A stretch of DNA of 64,000 bases from CAVUWL01 sp963787415 (GCA_963787415.1 CAWBCO010000003.1:1004552-1068551), one strand, 5' to 3'. Positions 17,182-26,227 are shown, counted from the stretch's first letter. A program made the numbers and translations. Notes: generated from the letters alone by a model not told the origin.

Positions 17182-17435
17182 GAAAGCTCCTTGGACTCGG
17201 AAAGGTGGCTGGGGCGGCGAAACTTGGGACCCGGGGAAGAGACCTCAAGTGAGTAATCGGCGAGCAGGTGACCCAACTGGGCGCTGGCGCGCTCACAGAG
17301 CAAAAGGTCAACCCCATCGGGGTGGTCAATGTAGATCCGCAAAACCTCACCACCGGGACGCTCCAAAGCGATCAACTCGATCCGCGAATCGAGTTCGGCG
17401 AGTTGGTTCTGAATATCTGATTGAAGGTCTGTCAT
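17178..17435 (-). CDS. rimP: Ribosome maturation factor RimP, N-terminal domain only
   Basis: An 85-residue protein starting at ATG 17435 with an AGCAGG-type ribosome site just upstream. It carries the RimP N-domain hallmarks LRIYIDHPDGVDLLLCE and YSLEVSSPG, then ends after only about 16 more residues. Family members are about 150 residues with a C-terminal SH3-like barrel, which is absent: nusA starts in the overlap of the stop codon, so no room exists for it. RimP assists 30S assembly; whether this short form works is unknown. A longer upstream reading of the frame crosses the leader terminator and is not believable. Confidence 0.85.
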   Translation of the reverse strand: MTDLQSDIQNQLAELDSRIELIALERPGGEVLRIYIDHPDGVDLLLCERASAQLGHLLADYSLEVSSPGPKFRRPSHLSESKELS

Positions 17436-17450
17436 GCCTGCTTCGGGCCG

Positions 17451-17475
17451 AAAAAAAAGTGGGCCAGGCCCACTT
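17451..17475 (-). terminator. Intrinsic terminator/attenuator in the rimP-nusA leader
   Basis: On the minus strand an inverted repeat of AAGTGGGCC type (17475-17467 with 17465-17457) is followed by eight T residues (17458-17451). It ends only 15 bases before the rimP ATG, so it both terminates transcription arriving from coaBC and sits within the leader of the rimP-nusA-infB operon. Confidence 0.88.
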
Positions 17476-17603
17476 CTCGATACGACACGGGTACGGATAG
17501 GGACTAAAAAGCTTGACTCAGTATAACCCGACGATTGGGCCAGGCCCGCGACTGCCGCCACAACGAGGAACGGCCAAAGTGATGGCTCCCAGTCTTTGCT
17601 CGG

Positions 17604-18848
17604 TTAACCGAGCTTTGAGCTGCGCGCTCGCAGCTGCTCGACCCGCTCGAGGATCGCCTCGGCGATCCGATCCTTGGAAGCCCGCCCGACAGCGGTCTCT
17701 CGATCGGGCTCAACCAGGGTGACCGCGTTTTCAGAGCTCTCAAACCCGATCGTCGGGTCAGAGACGTCGTTTAGAACAATCAGGTCGGCACCCTTGCCGG
17801 AGAGCTTTACGCGCGCGCGCTCAATTCCGGGCTCTCCATGCTCGGCGGCAAACCCGACGATCGTCTGGCCCTCGCTGCGATTGACCGCAAGCGAAGCCAG
17901 GATGTCCTTCGTCGGCTCCAGATGAAGGTTCAGCCCGGCCTCGCGCTTGAGCTTCTCGCGCGCGACAGGCCGTGCCTGAAAATCCGCCGGAGCGGCAGCC
18001 ATCAGCAAGACATTGCAGCGAGGGAACTCGGCTTCGGCGGTTGAGGCTAGTTCCTCGCTGCTCTCGACGTCCAGGCGCCGCACGTTGGGCGGGTCGGGCA
18101 GAGCGACGTTGGCCGCTATCACGGTCACCTCGGCACCCCGTCGGGCCGCGGCCGCGGCGAGAGCGAAGCCCATCTTTCCGCTGGATCGGTTTCCGATGAA
18201 CCGAACCGGATCGATCGGCTCACGGGTGCCGCCGGCGCTGACCAGCACCTGCAGACCATCCCAGGGACTGCGCCCGTTCGACAGGGCCCCCTCGATCAGC
18301 GCCAGCAGCTGTGCGGGCTCGGGCAGGCGCCCGACGCCGAACTCACCGCGTGAGGCAAGGTGGCCCTCCTCGGGCTGAATCACGGTTACGCCACGCTCGG
18401 TGAGCGTCGCCAGATTCGCCTGGGTCGCGGCATCGGCATACATCCGATCATTCATCGCCGGAGCAAGCAGGCGGGGTGCGATGCAGGCTAGAAAGGAGGC
18501 GGTCAGCATCGAGTCCGCCATCCCCGCCGCGAGTTTTGCGATCGTGTTGGCGGAGGCTGGAGCGATCAGAAAGGCATCGCATCCGGCGGCAAGTGCGAGA
18601 TGCCCGATCGGATCGTGGCGCGGGGCGGCATCGCCCGGGAAGGTACCCCCCATTGGGTCGCGTTCAAACTCTGAGCTGAGCACCGGAGCCCCGGTGATCG
18701 CTTCGAAAGAGGCAGCCCCGACGAATCTGGTGGCGCTCTCGGTCATCACAACCCTGACCCCATGTCCGGCAGCGCTCGCCAACCGGGCAAACTCAAGCGA
18801 CTTGTAGGCTGCGATCCCGCCGCTGACCCCAAGCAGGAGTCTGGCCAT
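17604..18848 (-). CDS. coaBC: Bifunctional CoaBC (phosphopantothenoylcysteine decarboxylase / phosphopantothenate-cysteine ligase)
   Basis: A 414-residue coenzyme A biosynthesis enzyme. The N-terminal flavoprotein decarboxylase shows GVSGGIAAYKS, H83 in PIGHLALA, PASANTIAKLAAGMAD and the substrate motif PAMNDRMY. The C-terminal ligase shows GGTREPIDPVRFIGNRSSGKMG. Length is normal for the fusion. It is the last gene of mihF-gmk-rpoZ-coaBC, 30 bases after rpoZ, followed by the leader terminator near 17.46 kb. Confidence 0.95.
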   Translation of the reverse strand: MARLLLGVSGGIAAYKSLEFARLASAAGHGVRVVMTESATRFVGAASFEAITGAPVLSSEFERDPMGGTFPGDAAPRHDPIGHLALAAGCDAFLIAPASANTIAKLAAGMADSMLTASFLACIAPRLLAPAMNDRMYADAATQANLATLTERGVTVIQPEEGHLASRGEFGVGRLPEPAQLLALIEGALSNGRSPWDGLQVLVSAGGTREPIDPVRFIGNRSSGKMGFALAAAAARRGAEVTVIAANVALPDPPNVRRLDVESSEELASTAEAEFPRCNVLLMAAAPADFQARPVAREKLKREAGLNLHLEPTKDILASLAVNRSEGQTIVGFAAEHGEPGIERARVKLSGKGADLIVLNDVSDPTIGFESSENAVTLVEPDRETAVGRASKDRIAEAILERVEQLRARSSKLG

Positions 18849-18878
18849 TTGGTTCCTCCTAGCCGCTAGGGCCGGTGC

Positions 18879-19112
18879 TCAGGAGCGATATTCGTATTTG
18901 AGCTTGCCCTCGGCGAGCTCCTCCAGCGCCATCGATAGATAGTTCCTGTCGGCCGGAGTCTCGACCATCGGCGGTGGATACTCGCCAAAGCTTCCCTCGC
19001 CGAGATTGTGAAAGTAGCTATTGATCTGGCGCGCTCGCTTTGCCGATACGACAACCGCGGCATAGTGGGAATCAGTGTGCTCCAAGAGCTTGTCGACGCG
19101 TGGTTTGATCAT
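18879..19112 (-). CDS. rpoZ: DNA-directed RNA polymerase omega subunit
   Basis: A 77-residue omega subunit that supports RNA polymerase assembly. The core motif VSAKRARQIN is recognisable, with NYLSMALEELAEGKLKYE at the C-terminus, the region contacting beta-prime. Its ATG at 19112 overlaps the gmk stop by four bases. Confidence 0.9.
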   Translation of the reverse strand: MIKPRVDKLLEHTDSHYAAVVVSAKRARQINSYFHNLGEGSFGEYPPPMVETPADRNYLSMALEELAEGKLKYEYRS

Positions 19113-19687
19113 TTGTCAGCGCAGTGTAGTGGTAGGCCGAGTTCGGCGCGCACGATCGCCTCCAACTGGGCCGCGGCCCGGTCAAGGTTCTCGTTGATCA
19201 CCCGGTGGGCAAACTCCTGCTGGGCGGCCAACTCCTGCTCTGCAACCCTGAGGCGGGCATCGATTGCCTCGGGACTGTCGGTCCCTCGTCCGCGCAGGCG
19301 CTCGCGCAGAACTCCTGGCTCGGGTGGTGCGATGAAAACCTGGACCGATTCGGGCATTGCGGCCCGGACCTGGCGTGCCCCCTGGACCTCGATCTCCAAG
19401 ACAACCGAGTGGCCCGCGTTGAGCCGGCGGCGGACCTCCGAGCGCAGGGTGCCGTAGCGATTACCGCTGTAGGTGGCCCACTCCAAAAAATCACCGCTGC
19501 CCACGCGCCGCTCGAACTCCGCGGCGCTGAGAAAATGGTAGTCGCGTCCGTCGACCTCCCCGGAACGAGGGAGGCGCGTCGTGGCTGAGACCGAGAGCTC
19601 AAGAGCCGGCACAGCCTTGAGCAGCGAGGCGATCAGCGTGCCCTTGCCAACTCCGCTGGGGCCGGTGATCACGAAGACTTTGGCCAT
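19109..19687 (-). CDS. gmk: Guanylate kinase
   Basis: A 192-residue kinase converting GMP to GDP. The P-loop GPSGVGKG is at residues 9-16, followed by SATTRLPRSGEVDGRDYHF (GMP-binding) and the lid region. I chose ATG 19687, which gives the family start MAKVFVITGPSG; the frame stays open 38 codons further upstream into non-family sequence. It follows mihF by 32 bases and overlaps rpoZ. Confidence 0.95.
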   Translation of the reverse strand: MAKVFVITGPSGVGKGTLIASLLKAVPALELSVSATTRLPRSGEVDGRDYHFLSAAEFERRVGSGDFLEWATYSGNRYGTLRSEVRRRLNAGHSVVLEIEVQGARQVRAAMPESVQVFIAPPEPGVLRERLRGRGTDSPEAIDARLRVAEQELAAQQEFAHRVINENLDRAAAQLEAIVRAELGLPLHCADK

Positions 19688-19719
19688 AGGCCCCCGATCT
19701 TGACCGCGCCAGCGGTCAG

Positions 19720-20052
19720 CTAGCGTCGCAGCTGGGAGACCAGCTCCGCGCGCTGGCGCTGGGAGAGCCCGCCGATCGTCTTCGAGGGCGAGATCCGACA
19801 CTGATTGAGGATGCGGTTGGTCTTGACTCGGCCATACTTCGGGACGGCAAGAAGCATGTCGAAAACCTTTGCGGTGAGCACGTACTCGGGGGGGTCCAGC
19901 AGCAGGGTGTGGATGCTCGCCCGCCCGGCTTTGAGGTCCTTCTTCAGCTTGGCGCGGGAGGTGCGAATGTCATTGGCTCGCCGAAGTGCATCCATCCTCT
20001 GGTCCAGCGACCGCTCGGGGGCCGCGGCTGAGGTCTTTACTGGGGCGGGCAT
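19720..20052 (-). CDS. mihF: Actinobacterial integration host factor MihF
   Basis: A 110-residue nucleoid-associated protein of the mycobacterial IHF family, not related to E. coli IHF. It has the characteristic VPKYGRVKTNRILNQCRISPSKTIGGL DNA-binding segment including an H2TH-like region, preceded by a helical arm. The ATG at 20052 is supported by a TTGCAC-16-TATACT promoter that would start RNA only a few bases upstream; a start 23 codons further up would be untranscribed from that promoter. It heads the gmk-rpoZ-coaBC operon, as in mycobacteria. Confidence 0.93.
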   Translation of the reverse strand: MPAPVKTSAAAPERSLDQRMDALRRANDIRTSRAKLKKDLKAGRASIHTLLLDPPEYVLTAKVFDMLLAVPKYGRVKTNRILNQCRISPSKTIGGLSQRQRAELVSQLRR

Positions 20053-20062
20053 GTGGGCGGCG

Positions 20063-20090
20063 AGTATAGCCGCGGCTCGATCACGTGCAA
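20063..20090 (-). promoter_or_regulatory. Sigma-70-type promoter of mihF
   Basis: On the minus strand, TTGCAC (20090-20085), a 16-base spacer and TATACT (20068-20063). The predicted transcription start at about 20056 lies roughly 3-5 bases before the ATG at 20052, so the mRNA would be essentially leaderless. Confidence 0.75.
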
Positions 20091-20120
20091 GGGCTTTAGG
20101 CCCATTTCTTTCCAAATTCA

Positions 20121-20145
20121 CCTCGACCTCGACTCCAGGTCGAGG
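20121..20145 (-). terminator. Stem-loop downstream of pyrKD
   Basis: A perfect 9-bp inverted repeat (20121-20129 with 20137-20145, loop 7) begins 9 bases after the pyrKD stop. It lacks a proper T run (only a short ATTT), so it may be a weak terminator or a 3'-end stabiliser. Confidence 0.5.
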
Positions 20146-20154
20146 ATCGATAGT

Positions 20155-21948
20155 TCACGGTGATCGTGGAAGCGTCCTAAATCCGAGCTCCCCAGCAATT
20201 CGACGGCCGGCCAGCGGGTCCCTGAAGCTCTCGGTCCCGACCGCCACCAGGCTCGCGCCTGCGGCTAAAAACTCGCTTGCATCGGCGCCATTGCCAATTC
20301 CCCCCATGCCGATAACCGGCAGGCCTACTGCGGCACTCACGAGGCCGACCTGGGCGATCGCAATCGGCCGCACGGCGGGACCCGAGAGCCCTCCGCGGCC
20401 GCTCGCAAGCCCGGCCTTCAGGCTGGCGGGATCGATCGCACTTGCCTTCACGGTGTTGATCATCGAGATCGCATCTGCGCCCCCCTCCTCCGCCGCGACC
20501 GCGATCGGAGCTGGGTCGGCGACGTTCGGCGTCAACTTGACGATCAGCGGCTTTATCGTGAGCGGGCGAAGCGCCTCCAAAAGCGCCGCCATCTCACTCG
20601 GCTGCTCGCCGACGATAAGTCCGGAATGTACGTTGGGGCAGGAGACATTGAGCTCGATCGCGGCCACCTCCTCCCGTTCACCAAGTGCCCCAACCAGGCG
20701 GCTGAACTGATCTCGGCTAATTGCCATCGCCGAGATCACAAGGGGGACCCCAAGCTCGGCCAGTTGCGGTAGATCCTCAGCGAGAAATCGGTTCAAGCCC
20801 TTGTTCGGCAGCCCGATCGAGTTGATCATGCCCGCTGGGGTCTCCCAGATTCGCTGGGGATCGTTCCCAAACCGGGCCTCCGGGGTGATCGTCTTAGAGA
20901 CGAAAGCTGAAAATGGGAACTCCTCAAGGATTCGGTCCCCGTAGACCTGTCGAGCCGCAATCGCATCGAAGGTTCCAGAGGCATTGATCACCGGGTGCGC
21001 CAAGCTGATCCCGCAGAACTCGACCCCGGTAGCCACTTGCTGGGCACCGGGGTCGATGCCTGAGGGCCGGGCAACTTCCCGGCGAGCACTATCGCGCTCC
21101 CCGCGAAGGCCCACCGAGCCGGAGGCTGGGCGCGAGCGAGCGCCGCGGTTCCCATCGAGCACCGGCCCCTCGAGGCAAAGGCGCCGGTAGCCGCCGCCTG
21201 GCTTGGCAACCGCACAGCCAAAGCAGGCGCCAAACCCACACGCCATCGGGGACTCCATTGCCAGCTCACACAACACGCCTGCAGCCGCGCACATCTGCCA
21301 CACCGCCTGCAGCATCGGCGGCGGTCCGCAGGCATAGACAACCGCACTGGCCGAATCATCGCCATCGAGCACCCGTGCCAGCAGGTCGGTGACGTGGCCG
21401 CGATGGCCGCGATGACCGTCCTCACTCGCGAGCCCCACCTGCTGGCATGCGAAGAGATCGTCGAGTCCACCGCAGTGCGCGAGGTCGCGAAAACCCAAAA
21501 GCACCCGGACTGCCACACCGCGGTCGATCAATCGTTGCCGCAGGAGCGCCAACGGCGCGATCCCGATGCCGCCTCCGACCAGAATCGCACCCGCAGCGTT
21601 GGGAGCGATCTCGAGGGGCTCGGAGAAGCCATTGCCGAGCGGCCCATTGATCCAAACCCCCTCCCCCACCTTCAGTTCACAAAGGCGCTCTGTACCGGGC
21701 CCGACCGCCTCCAAGAGGAAGTCGAGCCGCTGGCCCCCCTCGACGCTTTCGGCGTTTGCCACCGAGAGTGCTCGTGGCAGGAACGGACGCCCGCCGCGCT
21801 GCTCCCAATGCTCCTGGGCAGCGAGCATGTAGAACTGGCCGGCGGCGGGGCTCGGACCGCCCTGGTCAAGCACCGAGAACAACCTGTAGGTGCCCGAGGA
21901 GCGGTTCACGGTGACCCCGCAAAGGCGTCGCCCCAATGGTGCTCTCAT
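20155..21948 (-). CDS. pyrD: PyrK-PyrD fusion: dihydroorotate dehydrogenase (NAD+) electron-transfer plus catalytic subunit
   Basis: A single 597-residue chain. Residues about 1-265 are PyrK: an FAD-binding barrel, the NAD-binding LVGGGIGIAPL (123-133) and the [2Fe-2S] ligands C237, C242, C245 and C258. A polar linker (about 266-305) leads to PyrD class 1B (about 308-597) with the family motifs INASGTF and the catalytic base C437 in ELNVSCPNVHSG, then the C-terminal GMGGIGNG phosphate site. PyrK and PyrD are usually separate genes of a heterotetramer. ATG 21948 overlaps the carB stop in an ATGA. The two domains are unambiguous; the fusion appears intact in one frame. Confidence 0.93.
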   Translation of the reverse strand: MRAPLGRRLCGVTVNRSSGTYRLFSVLDQGGPSPAAGQFYMLAAQEHWEQRGGRPFLPRALSVANAESVEGGQRLDFLLEAVGPGTERLCELKVGEGVWINGPLGNGFSEPLEIAPNAAGAILVGGGIGIAPLALLRQRLIDRGVAVRVLLGFRDLAHCGGLDDLFACQQVGLASEDGHRGHRGHVTDLLARVLDGDDSASAVVYACGPPPMLQAVWQMCAAAGVLCELAMESPMACGFGACFGCAVAKPGGGYRRLCLEGPVLDGNRGARSRPASGSVGLRGERDSARREVARPSGIDPGAQQVATGVEFCGISLAHPVINASGTFDAIAARQVYGDRILEEFPFSAFVSKTITPEARFGNDPQRIWETPAGMINSIGLPNKGLNRFLAEDLPQLAELGVPLVISAMAISRDQFSRLVGALGEREEVAAIELNVSCPNVHSGLIVGEQPSEMAALLEALRPLTIKPLIVKLTPNVADPAPIAVAAEEGGADAISMINTVKASAIDPASLKAGLASGRGGLSGPAVRPIAIAQVGLVSAAVGLPVIGMGGIGNGADASEFLAAGASLVAVGTESFRDPLAGRRIAGELGFRTLPRSP

Positions 21949-24900
21949 CGAGGTTGGGTGGCGCCTTTGGGGGCGTGGATCTCTTGCAGTGAGCGGACCT
22001 CGACGTCCTCGGTGATGGCGGCGATCGCCCGCACCGCGGCCGAAGCACCGGTCATCGTCGTCACGCAGGGAATGCCGTGTCGGACGGCCGCGCTGCGGAT
22101 CTCATAGCCATCGGCGCGAGCTCCGGATCCGGTTGGGGTATTGATAACTAAATCGCAACGGCGCTCCCTAATCAGGTCAACGACATGGGGGGAGCCCTCG
22201 CCGAGCTTGTTGATCGGGGTAACCGGGACACCCATCCTGGAGATCGCCTGGGCGGTACCGGCGGTGGCGATCACCTCAAAACCGAGATCGTGGAAACGAG
22301 CGGCAATCTGAGTTGCGGCAGGCTTGTCGGTGTCGGTAACGGTGATGAAGACCGACCCCTCGACCGGCAGCGAGACTCCGGCTGCCGCTTGGGCCTTACC
22401 GAAAGCGGTCGGAAAGTCCATCGCGATGCCCATCACCTCCCCAGTGCTCTTCATCTCCGGACCGAGGACCGAGTCAGCGCCGGCGAAGCGGGCGAAGGGC
22501 AGGACCGCCTCCTTGACGCTGACGTGGCGAGCTGGACCCCGGGGGAGATCTTGCGCGGCGATTCGCTCCCCCAGCATCAGGCGGCAGGCGAGCTTGGCGA
22601 GGGGAGCGCCGATTGCCTTGGAAACAAAGGGGACGGTCCGCGAGGCACGTGGATTGGCCTCGATCACGTAGAGCTCGCCCCCCGCCACGGCAAACTGGAT
22701 GTTGATCAGGCCGATCACTCCGAGATCGAGGGCGATCCGCTGCGTCGTCGCCCGGATCTCCTCGAGCATCTCCTCGCCGAGACTCATCGGCGGGATCACG
22801 CAAGCGGAGTCACCTGAGTGCACACCCGCCTCCTCGACGTGTTGCATGATCCCCGCGACCCAGACCTGCTCGCCGTCACCGAGAGCGTCAACGTCGACCT
22901 CGATTGCATTCTCGAGGAAGCGATCAAGGAGCAGCGGGTGCTCCTGGTCGGCCTTGACGTGCACCTGCAGATACGCGGAGAGATCCTCGGTCGAGTAGCA
23001 GATCTCCATTGCCCGACCACCGAGCACGTAGGAGGGTCGCACGAGCAGCGGAAAGCCGACCTCCTCGGCGATCACCGTCGCCTCATCAGCTGAGAGCGCC
23101 GTCCCGTAGGGCGGATGTTTGATGCCGAGACGGCCCAAGAGAGCCCCGAATCGGCCCCGGTCCTCCGCCAGGTCAATTGCCTCCACCGGGGTGCCTAAGA
23201 GTGCCACGCCAGCCTCTTCGAGATCCCTCGCCAACCTCAGTGGAGTCTGGCCGCCAAACTGCACGATCACCCCCTCGGGTTGCTCCTGAGCGCACACCGC
23301 CAGTACGTCCTCGACGGTCAGGGGCTCGAAGTAGAGGCGATCGGAGGTGTCGTAGTCAGTCGAGACTGTCTCGGGGTTGCAGTTGACCATCACCGCATCG
23401 CGTCCCAGCTCGCGGACCGTCATCGCAGCATGCACGCAGCAGTAATCGAACTCGATCCCCTGTCCGATCCGGTTTGGTCCAGAGCCGAGGATCACAACCG
23501 AGTCGCGCTCGCCGCGGCGGACCTCTCCGCGATCGGTCTCGCCAGGTCGCCTGCGCTCGTGCGCGGAGTAGTAGTAGGGAGTACTCGCCTCAAACTCCGC
23601 CGCGCAGGTATCGACCGCCTTGTAGGTTCGGCTAAGCCCCGCGTTGCCCTCCCCCTCAACGGCCAGCTCCCGAAGCTCGCGCAGGAACCAGCGATCGACC
23701 CTGCAACGCGCGTGGACGGCCTCAGCGTCGATGCCTCGGCGGAAGGCCTCAAGAATCAGGTCGAAGCGATCGGGGCAGGGAACCTCGAGGCGCTTGAGCA
23801 GATCTCCGTCATCCACTGGCAACTCTGGCGCCGCGTCGAGCTCCCGGGAGCGCAGCGCCTTGGAGAAGGATTCGCGAAACGTCCGCCCGATCGCCATTGC
23901 CTCCCCGACGCTTTGCATATGGGTCGACAGCCGACCCTCGGCACCCGGGAACTTCTCAAAGGCAAAGCGGGGGATCTTCGTCACCACGTAGTCGATCGTC
24001 GGCTCAAAGCAGGCTGGGGTAGCCCGGGTGATGTCATTTGGAATCTCCTCGAGCGAATAGCCGACCGCGAGTTTGGCCGCCATCTTTGCAATCGGGAAAC
24101 CGGTCGCCTTGGAGGCAAGCGCAGAGGAGCGCGAGACTCGCGGGTTCATCTCGATCACGACGATCTCGCCGCTCTCGGGGTTCACTCCAAACTGCACATT
24201 GGAGCCGCCGGTCTCCACTCCGACTGCCCGGATCACCGCGATCGCCTGATCGCGCAACTGCTGGTAGAGCGGATCGCTCAGCGTCTGGGCTGGCGCAACG
24301 GTTACCGAATCGCCGGTGTGGACACCCATCGGATCGATGTTCTCGATCGAGCATACAATCACCACGTTGTCGTTGCGGTCGCGCATCACCTCAAGCTCGA
24401 ACTCACCCCAGTCCAGTACCGACTCCTCGACCAGAACCTGGTTGATCGGACTCGCTGCGAGACCCTCGGAGACGACTTGGCGCAACTCCGTCTCGCTCCC
24501 CCCCACACCGCCGCCTTGACCACCCATGGTGAACGCCGGACGAACGATTGCAGGCAACGAGATGCGGCCATCGACAAGCGCTGCCTCGACCTCACCGAGG
24601 TTCTCCACCGTAATCGACCAAGGGATGCGCAGGCCAGCCTCTTTCATCGTGCGACGAAACTCCTCGCGATCCTCGGCCCGTCGGATCGCCCCCGCGTCGG
24701 CGCCGATCAGCTCAACCCCGAGGCGCTCGAGGGTGCCGTCATTGTGCAGCTCCATCGCCAGATTGAGTGCAGTCTGTCCACCGAGGGTTGGGAGGAATGC
24801 GTCGGGGCGCTCCTTTTCGATCACCCTGGTCAGGGGGCCGGCCAGCAGCGGCTCGATATAGGTGGAGGTGGCGAACTCCGGGTCGGTCATGATCGTCGCC

Positions 24901-25052
24901 GGATTCGAGTTGACAAGCACAACCTCAAAACCCTCCTCGAGTAAGACCTTGCATGCCTGCACACCGGAGTAATCGAACTCCGCGGCTTGGCCGATCACAA
25001 TCGGTCCCGAGCCGACCACCAGGATCTTTTCGATGTCGGTTCGCCTAGGCAT
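21945..25052 (-). CDS. carB: Carbamoyl phosphate synthase large subunit
   Basis: A 1035-residue synthetase making carbamoyl phosphate for pyrimidines and arginine. Both duplicated halves are visible: the first starts with KILVVGSGPIVIGQAAEFDYSG and the second with SVVILGSGPNRIGQGIEFDY, each with an ATP-grasp domain. The C-terminal MGS-like allosteric domain includes FEVIATAGTAQAI. I chose ATG 25052 (MPRRTDIEKIL), which overlaps the carA stop by 8 bases, over an upstream frame opening at 25094. It sits in the pyr operon between carA and pyrKD. Confidence 0.96.
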   Translation of the reverse strand: MPRRTDIEKILVVGSGPIVIGQAAEFDYSGVQACKVLLEEGFEVVLVNSNPATIMTDPEFATSTYIEPLLAGPLTRVIEKERPDAFLPTLGGQTALNLAMELHNDGTLERLGVELIGADAGAIRRAEDREEFRRTMKEAGLRIPWSITVENLGEVEAALVDGRISLPAIVRPAFTMGGQGGGVGGSETELRQVVSEGLAASPINQVLVEESVLDWGEFELEVMRDRNDNVVIVCSIENIDPMGVHTGDSVTVAPAQTLSDPLYQQLRDQAIAVIRAVGVETGGSNVQFGVNPESGEIVVIEMNPRVSRSSALASKATGFPIAKMAAKLAVGYSLEEIPNDITRATPACFEPTIDYVVTKIPRFAFEKFPGAEGRLSTHMQSVGEAMAIGRTFRESFSKALRSRELDAAPELPVDDGDLLKRLEVPCPDRFDLILEAFRRGIDAEAVHARCRVDRWFLRELRELAVEGEGNAGLSRTYKAVDTCAAEFEASTPYYYSAHERRRPGETDRGEVRRGERDSVVILGSGPNRIGQGIEFDYCCVHAAMTVRELGRDAVMVNCNPETVSTDYDTSDRLYFEPLTVEDVLAVCAQEQPEGVIVQFGGQTPLRLARDLEEAGVALLGTPVEAIDLAEDRGRFGALLGRLGIKHPPYGTALSADEATVIAEEVGFPLLVRPSYVLGGRAMEICYSTEDLSAYLQVHVKADQEHPLLLDRFLENAIEVDVDALGDGEQVWVAGIMQHVEEAGVHSGDSACVIPPMSLGEEMLEEIRATTQRIALDLGVIGLINIQFAVAGGELYVIEANPRASRTVPFVSKAIGAPLAKLACRLMLGERIAAQDLPRGPARHVSVKEAVLPFARFAGADSVLGPEMKSTGEVMGIAMDFPTAFGKAQAAAGVSLPVEGSVFITVTDTDKPAATQIAARFHDLGFEVIATAGTAQAISRMGVPVTPINKLGEGSPHVVDLIRERRCDLVINTPTGSGARADGYEIRSAAVRHGIPCVTTMTGASAAVRAIAAITEDVEVRSLQEIHAPKGATQPR

Positions 25053-26160
25053 CGGCAAGCTCGAGGAAGCGATCGAAGAGATGCCGGGCGTCATGGGGTC
25101 CCGGTCCCGCCTCGGGGTGGTATTGGACTGTCGCCACAGCCGCGTCTTTCAAAACAAGGCCCTCGACCGTACGGTCATAGAGATTGAGATGGGAGAGCTC
25201 AGCGACGCCGAAATCGGTCTCCCAGCGAAGCGGCCGCTCGCCCTCTATCCGCATTTCGCCGCTCGGACCCATAACGGCGAAGCCGTGATTTTGGGAGGTG
25301 ATATCGATCCGGCCGCTGGAGAGGTCCTTGACGGGGTGATTTGCACCGCGGTGGCCGAAGGGCAGCTTGTAGGTCTTTAGGCCCAGGGCGCGGCAAAGCA
25401 ACTGGTGCCCTAGGCAGATGCCGAAGATCGGGCGCAGTCCGATCAACTCACTCACCGATTCGGCGATGTAGTCGAGAGCTGACGGATCGCCGGGGCCGTT
25501 GGCTAAAAAGACGACGTCTGGATCTTGAGCGAGTATCTCCTGCGCAGTGCAATCACACGGCATCAGCGTCAGCCGGCAGCCGCGCTGGCGAAGCTGGCGA
25601 ACAATGCTCATCTTCACACCGGTGTCGATGCCAACCACGTGGGGTCCCTCTCCACCGAAATGGATCGGCTCTGACGGGGCGACAGTGCGGGCGAGATCTG
25701 CGCCGCTCATCAGGGGCTCTGAAGCGATCCGTTGATGAGCCTCGGCTTCGGTTGTGTGGACAGGGAAAATGCCAGCACGCATCGCACCGCGATCACGGAT
25801 GTGGCGAACCAGCGCCCGGGTGTCGACGCCGCTGATCGCCGGTATGCCACGGTCAGCCAACCAGTCCAACCAGCCACCCTCGGCGCTGGCAACGTCCTCA
25901 CAGTTCTTGGCGTCACGCATGATCACCGCGCGGGCGTGGATTTGCTCGGACTCCATCGCCTCGGCGAAGACCCCGTAATTGCCGATCAGGGGATAGGTGA
26001 AGGTGATGATCTGACCGGCGTAGGATGGATCGGTCACCGCCTCCTGGTAGCCCGTCATCGCTGTGTTGAAGACCACCTCGCCGGTAACCGCCTCGTGGCT
26101 GCCACAAGGTTCGCCGTCAAAGCGAGTGCCGTCCTCAAGCAAGACGTAGGCGGCGCTCAT
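25045..26160 (-). CDS. carA: Carbamoyl phosphate synthase small (glutaminase) subunit
   Basis: A 371-residue class I glutamine amidotransferase that supplies ammonia to CarB. The catalytic triad is C249 in FGICLGHQL with H348 and E350 in YHPEAGPGPHD. The N-terminal CPSase_sm domain has the FNTAMTGYQE signature. It follows pyrC by 67 bases. Confidence 0.96.
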   Translation of the reverse strand: MSAAYVLLEDGTRFDGEPCGSHEAVTGEVVFNTAMTGYQEAVTDPSYAGQIITFTYPLIGNYGVFAEAMESEQIHARAVIMRDAKNCEDVASAEGGWLDWLADRGIPAISGVDTRALVRHIRDRGAMRAGIFPVHTTEAEAHQRIASEPLMSGADLARTVAPSEPIHFGGEGPHVVGIDTGVKMSIVRQLRQRGCRLTLMPCDCTAQEILAQDPDVVFLANGPGDPSALDYIAESVSELIGLRPIFGICLGHQLLCRALGLKTYKLPFGHRGANHPVKDLSSGRIDITSQNHGFAVMGPSGEMRIEGERPLRWETDFGVAELSHLNLYDRTVEGLVLKDAAVATVQYHPEAGPGPHDARHLFDRFLELADA

Positions 26161-26227
26161 CCGGCTCCGGGCGGATACTTCTCCGCCGATCGTTCAGCGC
26201 TAATTGTGATCCAGGGATTGCGATTTT

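Noticed and set aside
17436..17561. Upstream extension of rimP
   Set aside because: The extra codons run through the leader terminator hairpin and T run, so they cannot be the normal start.
23280..24944. 554-codon plus-strand ORF
   Set aside because: Antisense to carB, which is complete and conserved.
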